Shown one piece after another: positions 7,387 to 14,160 of a stretch of DNA of 17,818 nt. Numbering within the stretch: the stretch's first letter is position 1; each line of letters begins with the position of its first letter. The notes below the pieces were generated by a model. It saw only the letters and a program-made list of their open reading frames with translations. It made no database searches and had not been told where the DNA came from. A program made the position numbers and the translations under genes. Where the stretch lies: NCBI GenBank assembly GCA_020026275.1, contig JAHHQQ010000032.1, positions 1-17,818 of the forward strand. Direction: 5' to 3'. Origin of the DNA: Bacteroidales bacterium. Lineage in GTDB: Bacteria; Bacteroidota; Bacteroidia; Bacteroidales; UBA932.

Positions 7387-8931
7387 ATGGCAAATATTGA
7401 ACTTAGCGAACAGGAAATAGGCAGAAGAGAGTCTCTGGCCAAGTTAAGAGAACTGGGTATAGAACCATACCCGGCACCATTATATCCCGTAAATGCAACA
7501 ACCGACAGCATCAAGAAAGAATATGATTCGGAAAAAGGCAATCTGACAGATATCTGCATTGCAGGTCGAATCATGTCCCGTAGAATCATGGGAGCCGCTT
7601 CCTTTATGGAAATGCAGGATCAGGATGGCAGAATCCAAGTCTATGTCAAGCGAGACGAAATTTGCCCAGGCGAAGACAAAACCATGTACAACACCGTTTT
7701 CAAGAAATTGCTTGACATCGGTGACATCATCGGTATCAAAGGCTATGCTTTCATCACCCAGACCGGCCAGCTTTCCATCCATGCGAAAGAACTGACTGTC
7801 CTGAGCAAGTCATTGAAAGTGCTTCCTATCGTCAAAGAAGCAGACGGAAAAGTTCATGATGCCTTTACTGACCCGGAACTCAGATACAGACAAAGATATG
7901 TGGATCTCGTGGTGAACCCTCAGGTCAAGGACGTATTCTTCAAGAGAGCCAAAATCATGGCTGTCATGAGAGAATATTTCAACAACGCAGGCTGTCTCGA
8001 AGTGGAAACCCCTATCCTCCAGGCTATCCCTGGCGGTGCGACAGCCAGACCGTTCATCACCCACCACAACGCATTGGACATTCCTCTCTACTTAAGGATT
8101 GCCAATGAACTTTACTTGAAGAGATTGATTGTCGGTGGCTTCAACGGTGTCTATGAATTTGCAAAAGACTTCCGCAATGAAGGCATGGACAAGACCCATA
8201 ATCCAGAATTCACCTGTATGGAAATCTACGTAGCTTACAAAGACTACATTTGGATGATGGAATTCGTGGAGAAACTGCTGGAGAAGATTTCTACAGAAGT
8301 CAACGGCACTACCAAAGTGAAGATTGGCGAACATGAAGTGGACTTCAAGGCTCCATACAGAAGACTCACCATGAGAGATGCCATCAAGGAATATGCAGGC
8401 GTGGACATCAAGGGTATGGACGAAAGCCAGTTGAGAGAGACTTGCAACCGTCTTCATGTCGAAATTGACGACAACATGGGAGAGGGCAAGCTGATTGACG
8501 CTCTCTTCGGAACATTCTGCGAAGACAAGCTCATCAACCCAACCTACGTCATTGACTACCCGGTTGCCATGTCTCCGCTTTCAAAACGTCATCGCGAGGA
8601 CCCCGCCCTGACTGAGCGTTTCGAGCTCTTTGTCTGTGGAAAAGAATTGGCCAACGCCTATTCAGAGTTGAATGACCCGATTGACCAGCTCAACCGCTTC
8701 GAAGAACAGGCCAGGCTCAAGAGCAATGGTGATGACGAAGCCATGTTCGTGGATTATGACTTTGTCAGGGCACTGGAATACGGTATGCCTCCAACCTCAG
8801 GACTGGGTATCGGAATTGACCGCTTGACCATGTTCATGACCGGCCAAAGTACCATCCAGGATGTTCTCTTCTTCCCTCAAATGAGACCGGAAGTGTTTGC
8901 AAAGAAAGAAAACAACGAGAATGCAGAATAA
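7387..8931 (+). CDS. lysS: Lysyl-tRNA synthetase, class II
   Basis: Charges tRNA-Lys with lysine at the expense of ATP. The 514 residues (E. coli LysS 505) show an N-terminal OB-fold anticodon-binding domain (about 55-150, including AGRIMSRRIMGAASFMEMQDQDG), then the class II core: motif 1 near PGGATARPF, motif 2 FRNEGMDKTHNPEFTCMEIY starting at Phe262, and motif 3 GLGIGIDRLTMF near the C-terminus. I start it at ATG 7387 (MANIELSEQE) because an in-frame ATG at 7369 sits only two bases after the -7 promoter element and would not be transcribed as a start codon. It is a single-gene unit: own promoter upstream, intrinsic terminator 24 bp downstream. No anomalies. Confidence 0.96.
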   Translation: MANIELSEQEIGRRESLAKLRELGIEPYPAPLYPVNATTDSIKKEYDSEKGNLTDICIAGRIMSRRIMGAASFMEMQDQDGRIQVYVKRDEICPGEDKTMYNTVFKKLLDIGDIIGIKGYAFITQTGQLSIHAKELTVLSKSLKVLPIVKEADGKVHDAFTDPELRYRQRYVDLVVNPQVKDVFFKRAKIMAVMREYFNNAGCLEVETPILQAIPGGATARPFITHHNALDIPLYLRIANELYLKRLIVGGFNGVYEFAKDFRNEGMDKTHNPEFTCMEIYVAYKDYIWMMEFVEKLLEKISTEVNGTTKVKIGEHEVDFKAPYRRLTMRDAIKEYAGVDIKGMDESQLRETCNRLHVEIDDNMGEGKLIDALFGTFCEDKLINPTYVIDYPVAMSPLSKRHREDPALTERFELFVCGKELANAYSELNDPIDQLNRFEEQARLKSNGDDEAMFVDYDFVRALEYGMPPTSGLGIGIDRLTMFMTGQSTIQDVLFFPQMRPEVFAKKENNENAE

Positions 8932-8954
8932 TTCTCTGCATTTCCTTATAATTG

Positions 8955-8985
8955 AATAGGATGACAATAGTTCATCCTATTTTTT
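8955..8985 (+). terminator. Intrinsic terminator after lysS
   Basis: Perfect 10-bp inverted repeat, AATAGGATGA (8955-8964) and TCATCCTATT (8972-8981), with a 7-nt loop and a T-run through 8985. It begins 24 bp after the lysS stop. GC content of the stem is low, but position and T-run support termination. Confidence 0.8.
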
Positions 8986-8989
8986 GTGT

Positions 8990-8997
8990 TATTTTTG
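8990..8997 (+). promoter_or_regulatory. -7 element upstream of the RNA methyltransferase gene
   Basis: TATTTTTG fits TAnnTTTG exactly and would place transcription start near 9001, 28 nt before the ATG. The expected -33 position (about 8967-8970) falls in the loop of the lysS terminator and is not TTTG, so the promoter may be weak or use other contacts. Confidence 0.45.
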
Positions 8998-9028
8998 CAC
9001 TGCCTGAACAAGAAACGGCACGAAGAAG

Positions 9029-9847
9029 ATGATGAGGATAGAAACAATCACGTCGGCCAACAATCCGAAAATCAAGACTCTCTCCAACCTGCTTGAAAAA
9101 TCAAGACTCAGAAAGGAGATGAACCTTTTCGTAGTGGAAGGATACAGAGAAGTGGAAAGAGGCATTGAAGCAGGCTTCCTTCCAAAGACGCTCTTCCTCT
9201 GTGGAGAAATCATGGGGGAGGAAAAATTGCATGCCCTTTCAAAACTAGCTGAAAAAGCCAATCCGAAATGCGGGATGGTGCTGGTCCCTGCATTCCTGTA
9301 CACAAAAATCGCCTATCGAGGCGGGACGGAAGGAGTGACTGCTGAATTTGAATGCCAGGAAAGAAAACTGGAAGACATATGGCTTAGCAGACAACCCCTC
9401 ATTGCTGTTCTGGAAGCCGTCGAAAAACCTGGCAACCTAGGTGCGATATTGCGCAGTGCAGATGCGGCAGGTGCAGATGCGGTTATCATATGCGATCCCC
9501 TCACCGACCTCTACAATCCCAACATTGTCCGCTCCAGCACGGGAGCCATCTTCTCCAGACAGATTGCCATTGCCTCTTCAGAAGAGACCATCAACTGGCT
9601 CAAGCAGAAAGGAATAAAGATTTATACTGCCCAGCTGCAAGACTCCCAACCCTATTACAATACGGATATGACGTGTGGAACAGCCATTGTCATGGGAACG
9701 GAAGCAACTGGTCTGACCGATTTGTGGAGGACTGCCGCAGATGCCCATATACGCATTCCAATGGCAGGACAAGCCGATTCCCTCAACGTTTCCGTCTCCG
9801 CTTCCATTCTGCTGTTCGAAGCAGTGAGACAGCGTTCCAGCAAATAA
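9029..9847 (+). CDS. SpoU/TrmH-family RNA 2'-O-methyltransferase
   Basis: SPOUT-fold enzyme that transfers methyl from S-adenosylmethionine to a ribose 2'-OH in rRNA or tRNA. The 272 residues comprise an N-terminal L30e-like substrate-binding domain (about 1-105, starting with SANNPKIKTLSNLL and FVVEGYREVERG) and the SpoU catalytic domain with motif 1 KPGNLGAILRSADAAG (133-148), motif 2 VMGTEATGL (221-229) and motif 3 IRIPMAGQADSLNVSVSAS (241-259). The layout is that of RlmB/TsnR-like enzymes; the target nucleotide cannot be read from sequence, so no gene symbol is given. Two consecutive ATG codons (9029, 9032) could start it. aroE follows after 2 nt, implying cotranscription though no shared pathway is evident. 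Confidence 0.92.
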   Translation: MMRIETITSANNPKIKTLSNLLEKSRLRKEMNLFVVEGYREVERGIEAGFLPKTLFLCGEIMGEEKLHALSKLAEKANPKCGMVLVPAFLYTKIAYRGGTEGVTAEFECQERKLEDIWLSRQPLIAVLEAVEKPGNLGAILRSADAAGADAVIICDPLTDLYNPNIVRSSTGAIFSRQIAIASSEETINWLKQKGIKIYTAQLQDSQPYYNTDMTCGTAIVMGTEATGLTDLWRTAADAHIRIPMAGQADSLNVSVSASILLFEAVRQRSSK

Positions 9848-9849
9848 AA

Positions 9850-10779
9850 ATGAATATGGATAAATTTGGTCTTGTCGGCAATCCGATTGCCGAATCCCTC
9901 AGCCCTGCACTCTTCAGTGCCGGATACCGGAATGAATATACTTTTGACCTCATTGAAGGCGAAGACTTCGAAGCCTCCTTCCAGAAATTCATGGAAGACT
10001 ACCAGGCCGTCAACGTGACCGCGCCATTCAAGGAGCAGGCCTTCAAGAAAGTCTTTGAACAGATGGCCAAAGGGAAAGGCAATCTGTCCGGCCCCTGCTA
10101 CAAGATAGGAGCCACCAATCTGCTCGTCAAGACCGCCCAAGGAATTGAAGCGCACAATACCGATTTCACAGGCGTGATCCTGAGCGTCGCAGAAACCCTC
10201 TTTCCGGGAATTGTCGCCGAATTTGATGAACTGTACAAGGAGAAAGCCTACATCAAAGTCCACCAGTTCTGCAAATCACAGCTTCACACAAGATACAGCT
10301 ACACCCCACAGGCACTGGTCATCGGTTGCGGCGGTGCAGGCAAGGCAGCCGCCATCGCAGCCGCCGAAATGGGATTTGAAACCACCATCATGAACCGCAC
10401 CCTGGAAAAGGCCCAGACCCTGTCCACCGGCCTGCCGGAATACCATTTCATTGCAGACCCGCTTACTGACTTCGTCCCGGCCGTCAAGGAGTGCGACCTC
10501 ATCATCTACACCCTGCCAGTCGCCATAGAGGCCCTGGAGAAACTGACCCATGATGACCTGATGGGAGAAATGGAACCGGGAAAGATCACTCCAGGCAAGA
10601 TTTTCCTGGAAGCCAACTACACCTGCCCGTCCTTCGGCCCCGAAAAGATCATCCAGATCATGCAGGCCGGCGGAATCTATATCTCAGGCCTCCGTTGGCT
10701 CCTCTATCAGGCGCTCAGCGGATACAGCATCATGACCGGCAGACATCCCTCCCTACGGGAAATGGAAAATTCCATTTAA
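9850..10779 (+). CDS. aroE: Shikimate dehydrogenase, long form with an insert
   Basis: NADP-dependent reduction of 3-dehydroshikimate to shikimate, the step before AroK. Start chosen at ATG 9850 (MNMDKFGLVG), 2 nt after the methyltransferase stop; the frame is open further upstream, but that is inside the previous gene. Of 309 residues, the substrate domain has GNPIAESLSP (10-19), NVTAPFKE with catalytic Lys61, GATNLL and NTDF with catalytic Asp105; the nucleotide domain has IGCGGAGKA (158-166) and MNRTLEKA; GLRWLLYQA is the C-terminal substrate motif. Between Asp105 and the glycine loop there are about 53 residues, against about 24 in E. coli AroE, so roughly 30 extra residues (about 120-150, partly charged) lie at the domain junction. 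The more usual NTDG is NTDF here. Catalytic residues are intact, so it should be active. Whether shikimate or a related compound (quinate type) is the substrate is less certain. Confidence 0.88.
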   Translation: MNMDKFGLVGNPIAESLSPALFSAGYRNEYTFDLIEGEDFEASFQKFMEDYQAVNVTAPFKEQAFKKVFEQMAKGKGNLSGPCYKIGATNLLVKTAQGIEAHNTDFTGVILSVAETLFPGIVAEFDELYKEKAYIKVHQFCKSQLHTRYSYTPQALVIGCGGAGKAAAIAAAEMGFETTIMNRTLEKAQTLSTGLPEYHFIADPLTDFVPAVKECDLIIYTLPVAIEALEKLTHDDLMGEMEPGKITPGKIFLEANYTCPSFGPEKIIQIMQAGGIYISGLRWLLYQALSGYSIMTGRHPSLREMENSI

Positions 10780-10818
10780 ATATTCTCCGTCCCAAAGGGA
10801 AATGATACATTTTTTCAC

Positions 10819-10826
10819 TATCTTGC
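10819..10826 (+). promoter_or_regulatory. Possible ssb promoter -7 element
   Basis: TATCTTGC fits a shortened TAnnTT(T)G element, like the one before parC, and lies 21 bp before the ssb ATG in the 68-bp gap after aroE. No TTTG is found at 19-21 bp upstream. A weak call. Confidence 0.3.
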
Positions 10827-10847
10827 ATGGACTAAAAACAATCAGTC

Positions 10848-11402
10848 ATGTCACTAAACAAAGCAATGCTAATCGGTAACGTTGGTAAAGATCCCGAAGT
10901 ACGTTACCTTGAAAATTCCTCCAACAACAGCAATGCGACCAAGGTCGCCTCTTTTCCTCTAGCCACATCTGAAAGATACAAGGACCGCAATGGTGAAGTT
11001 CATGAGAACACTGAATGGCACAACATTGTCGTCTGGAGAGGTCTGGCCGATGTAGTGGAAAAATTTGTACGGAAAGGCACCCAAGTCTATATTGAAGGCC
11101 GCATCCGCACCCGCAGCTGGACAGACCAGACCGGAAACAAGAGATACACGACTGAAATCGTCGCCGACGCTCTCCAGCTTCTCGGCAAGAGAGGTGACGG
11201 ACAGGAGCAGCCACTGTCACAGCCAGGTTATGCCCCTCAGCAGCCTGCCCAGCAGACTTACGCTCCACAGCAGTCCTATGCACCGCAGGCACCTGCCGGT
11301 TTCGCTCCGCAGCAGACCTATGCGCCACAAGCACCTGCCGGCTTTGCTCCGCAGCGGCCAGCAGCCCCACAGGAAGATGAAAATGACGATCTTCCATTCT
11401 AG
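10848..11402 (+). CDS. ssb: Single-stranded DNA-binding protein
   Basis: Binds and protects single-stranded DNA in replication and repair and recruits partners through its C-terminal tip. The 184 residues start with MSLNKAMLIGNVGKDPEVRYL, followed by an OB-fold to about residue 110 (including TEWHNIVVWRGLADVVEKFVRKGTQ-type strands and IEGRIRTRSW). After this comes a disordered Gln/Pro/Ala/Tyr-rich linker (about 115-173) with an exact-length 14-residue repeat, and the acidic tip DENDDLPF with the canonical DLPF end. purA follows after 31 nt without a visible terminator, so they may be cotranscribed. RecJ, encoded in this window, is a known SSB-tip partner in other bacteria. Confidence 0.97.
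   Translation: MSLNKAMLIGNVGKDPEVRYLENSSNNSNATKVASFPLATSERYKDRNGEVHENTEWHNIVVWRGLADVVEKFVRKGTQVYIEGRIRTRSWTDQTGNKRYTTEIVADALQLLGKRGDGQEQPLSQPGYAPQQPAQQTYAPQQSYAPQAPAGFAPQQTYAPQAPAGFAPQRPAAPQEDENDDLPF
11277..11360 (+). repeat. 42-bp tandem repeat coding for the SSB linker
   Basis: Two adjacent 42-bp copies (11277-11318 and 11319-11360), encoding YAPQAPAGFAPQQT and YAPQAPAGFAPQRP (residues 144-171). Differences are mostly at third codon positions, so the repeat is old enough for silent drift while the peptide is kept. Shorter YAPQQ units precede it. Confidence 0.85.
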
Positions 11403-11433
11403 AGAAAGTAACAATTAAACAAATAAGAATATT

Positions 11434-12696
11434 ATGAAACTTGATGTCGTTCTTGGTCTCCAATGGGGAGATGAAGGAAAAGGTAAGATTGTGGATGTAC
11501 TTGCAGGCAGATACCCTGCAATCGCTCGTTTCCAGGGCGGTCCCAATGCCGGACATTCTCTTGTATTCGATGGAAAGAGCTTTGTAGCCAGAGCGATTCC
11601 ATCCGGTATTTTCAGAGAAGGCTCTACCAATATCATCGGAAACGGCGTAGTGCTGGACCCTATTGAATTCAAAGAAGAATGTGAAAACATTACTGAAAAA
11701 GTAGGTATCCATACTCAAGACAAGCTGCTCATCTCCAAGAAAGCCCACTTGATCCTTCCGACACACAGATTGCTGGATGCCGCCAACGAAGCAGCCGCAG
11801 GCAAAGGAAAGATCGGTTCCACCCTGAGAGGAATCGGCCCTACCTACACCGACAAAGTCAGCCGTCATGGACTGAGAGTCGGAGATATCCTCGCTCCTGA
11901 TTTCATGGAGAAGCTCGCCGCCCTGCAGGCCAGACACATCCAGATGCTGAAGGATCTCCACTACGAATGCGATCCTCATGCAGAAGACGCCAAATGGTTG
12001 GAAGCCATCGAATTCCTCAAGACTTTCCAGCTCATTGACTGCGAATATTATGTGAACGAATGGCTGGAGAACAAGCCGATGCTGGCAGAAGGAGCACAGG
12101 GTTCCCTGCTTGACATTGACTACGGTTCCTATCCTTTTGTCACTTCTTCCAATACTACAGTAGGTGGAGCCTGCACCGGATTGGGTGTCGCCCCCTCCAA
12201 GATCGGCCGTGTATTCGGTATTTTCAAAGCATATTGCACCCGGGTAGGCAGTGGACCTTTCCCGACAGAACTCTTTGACGAGACAGGTGAAAAAATCCGT
12301 AAAATCGGTCATGAATTCGGAGCCGTCACTGGTCGTCCCCGCCGTTGTGGCTGGTTGGATCTGGTCGCCTTGAAATATGTCGTCACCCTTGACGGTGTCA
12401 CAGACCTCATCATGATGAAATCCGATTGTCTTGATTCATTCGAGACCATCAAAGTCTGCACCTCTTACATTGTAGATGGAAAAGAAACCAAACAGGTTCC
12501 ATTTGACATCGCCACAGAAATCCAGCCGGTCTATACAGAATTCAAGGGCTGGCACTGTGACCTCACCGGAATCCGTTCCGAAGAAGAGATGCCAAAAGAA
12601 TTCAAGGACTACATCCATTTCATGGAAGAATATCTCGGAGTACCGATCAAGATCATTTCTGTAGGCCCAGACCGAGAAGCAACTATAGAGAGGTAG
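11434..12696 (+). CDS. purA: Adenylosuccinate synthetase
   Basis: Joins IMP and aspartate with GTP to give adenylosuccinate, the first committed step from IMP to AMP. The 420 residues are close to the usual 425-430. Motifs: GDEGKGK (12-18) with catalytic Asp13, GGPNAGH with catalytic His41, GSTLRGIGPTYTDK (IMP/Mg loop), TTVGGACTGLG, GPFPTEL, and GRPRRCGWLDLVALKY near 300-315. The start at ATG 11434 (MKLDVVLGLQWG) places the first beta strand correctly. The gene ends 22 bp before a strong bidirectional terminator that separates it from the convergent MFS genes. No anomalies. Confidence 0.97.
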   Translation: MKLDVVLGLQWGDEGKGKIVDVLAGRYPAIARFQGGPNAGHSLVFDGKSFVARAIPSGIFREGSTNIIGNGVVLDPIEFKEECENITEKVGIHTQDKLLISKKAHLILPTHRLLDAANEAAAGKGKIGSTLRGIGPTYTDKVSRHGLRVGDILAPDFMEKLAALQARHIQMLKDLHYECDPHAEDAKWLEAIEFLKTFQLIDCEYYVNEWLENKPMLAEGAQGSLLDIDYGSYPFVTSSNTTVGGACTGLGVAPSKIGRVFGIFKAYCTRVGSGPFPTELFDETGEKIRKIGHEFGAVTGRPRRCGWLDLVALKYVVTLDGVTDLIMMKSDCLDSFETIKVCTSYIVDGKETKQVPFDIATEIQPVYTEFKGWHCDLTGIRSEEEMPKEFKDYIHFMEEYLGVPIKIISVGPDREATIER

Positions 12697-12718
12697 CTCT
12701 CCTTCAAAAAAATAACTT

Positions 12719-12774
12719 ATGCATAACGAAGAGGAGGTCCAAAGATTTTGGGCCTCCTCTTCGTTATGCATTTT
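12719..12774. terminator. Strong bidirectional terminator between purA and the MFS operon
   Basis: An inverted repeat with arms 12719-12740 and 12750-12771 forms a 22-bp stem with one G-U pair and a 9-nt loop. A T-run follows on the + strand (12771-12774), and an A-run on the + strand to the left (12705-12712) gives a T-run for the minus strand. It can therefore end both purA (+) and the MFS genes (-). Confidence 0.9.
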
Positions 12775-12780
12775 CTGCAA

Positions 12781-14160
12781 TCATTGCCTGGCCGGTTCAT
12801 CCAGAGACAATTCTGGATGTCTACGGGAAGAACAGTATAAACTGACCGCAACTACAATGGCCACAACGGCTAAAGAAATAAAGAGATACTCTGCATGAAC
12901 CGCAGCAGCAGCTTCTTGTGCCACATTACCAGACTCAACAATCATATTTTTGAAAATGTTGCCGACCAGAATAGGAACCGACAAAAGACCGATATTCTGA
13001 ATCCAGTACAAAAGAGAGAATGCCGTTCCAAGATTTTTTTCAGGAACGATTTTCGGCACAGAAGGCCACATGGCAGCTGGTACCAGAGAAAATCCTACTC
13101 CGAGAATAGCAATGGCCAAATATCCATAGAAAGGCTTGCCCTGTGGCCCGAAGGCCAACAGAAGATGCGCAATCAGCACCAAGACCGATCCGAGGATCAT
13201 CCAGGAAGTGGCTTTTCCCTTCTTGTCCACCAGAGCACCGAACAAAGGACTGAACACAACAGTAAAGAACGGAATCATTGTTATCACCCACTTGGCAAAA
13301 TCAATATCCATTCCAAAACGAGGGATGACGATAGCTGTACCAAACTTTTTGAAAGAGGTGATACAGCAATAGAAAAACATACAAAGCAGCGCCACCATGA
13401 TAAAACGAGGATTGACCACTAATTTCAAAATATCAGAAAAACGGAACTGATCCTCATCCTTGACACTCCCCTTCTGCTCCCCTTCTCCTGTCCTCTTATC
13501 AAACTTATAATCCATCACAACAAAAACACTCCATAAGACCGCCCCTGCAAGAATCAGAGACAACCCCACGAAAGCTGGTCTGGCAGTTTCTGCAAGCGAA
13601 TACATTTCACCGGCCGCTTTCTGTGAAACAAGGACAGGTGACAATACGAATGCGACGGCTGTTCCCAAACGGGCTATGGCCAATTGAAGAGCCATAGCGA
13701 AAGCAACATTTCTTCCTTTGAACCATTTGGCAATGGAACGAGTGACCGCAATACCTGCAATTTCACTACCCAAACCAAATAGCATACAGCCTACATATGC
13801 AATACTCAGAGATGTCTTGGGTGCAAACCCCGCTGTAATGGCAAAAGTAACGATTCCTGCCCCAAGCAACATCAATCCCACGAAAATGGAACCGATGAGC
13901 CGGACCCCGAAAAAGTCCAAAAGAATGCCACAGACAATCAGTCCGCCACAAACACAAAGAAAAGAATACCCTCCTGCATAGAAACCGTAGTCCGCAGAAT
14001 CCCATCCCAACTCCAGCAGTTCAGGATTCTTGAAAAGTTGGGACAAAGTAGAGAAGATGTCGTCAAAGAAATAGGATGCGAACATCGGCACTACCAAACA
14101 AGCAAGGGCGACCCACCAGGCCGCCCTGTTCTCCTGCTTTTTATTGATTATCTGAGACAT
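12781..14160 (-). CDS. MFS transporter, second gene of a tandem pair
   Basis: Inner-membrane major facilitator protein of 459 residues with about 12 hydrophobic segments and a charged central loop between TM6 and TM7 (about 218-245, DYKFDKRTGEGEQ). Seen: a motif-A-like GILLDFFGVRLIG after TM2, GALVDKKGK after TM8, and AAMWPSVPKIVPEKNLGTAF with WIQNIGL in TM10-11. It is clearly paralogous to the upstream gene: same loop position, same WPSVPKI block, same DKKGK. Its ATG overlaps the stop of that gene in TGATG, indicating translational coupling. The WPSVPKI-VPE-LGTA-IQN-GL block resembles the MFSD1-type (dipeptide transporter) branch as I recall it; that link is a guess and the substrate is unknown. 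Confidence 0.88.
   Translation of the reverse strand: MSQIINKKQENRAAWWVALACLVVPMFASYFFDDIFSTLSQLFKNPELLELGWDSADYGFYAGGYSFLCVCGGLIVCGILLDFFGVRLIGSIFVGLMLLGAGIVTFAITAGFAPKTSLSIAYVGCMLFGLGSEIAGIAVTRSIAKWFKGRNVAFAMALQLAIARLGTAVAFVLSPVLVSQKAAGEMYSLAETARPAFVGLSLILAGAVLWSVFVVMDYKFDKRTGEGEQKGSVKDEDQFRFSDILKLVVNPRFIMVALLCMFFYCCITSFKKFGTAIVIPRFGMDIDFAKWVITMIPFFTVVFSPLFGALVDKKGKATSWMILGSVLVLIAHLLLAFGPQGKPFYGYLAIAILGVGFSLVPAAMWPSVPKIVPEKNLGTAFSLLYWIQNIGLLSVPILVGNIFKNMIVESGNVAQEAAAAVHAEYLFISLAVVAIVVAVSLYCSSRRHPELSLDEPARQ

Noticed and set aside
9490..9849. N-terminal extension of aroE by 120 codons
   Set aside because: The frame is open by chance inside the methyltransferase gene; AroE homology begins at MNMDKFGLVG (9850).
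10761..10776. Small dyad AATGGA...TCCATT at the end of aroE as a terminator
   Set aside because: Six- to seven-base AT-rich arms, ending before the stop codon and without a T-run; too weak to call.
10846..12312. 488-codon open frame on the minus strand across ssb and purA
   Set aside because: Antisense shadow of two strongly recognised genes; the translation is not protein-family-like and it has no promoter or start context.
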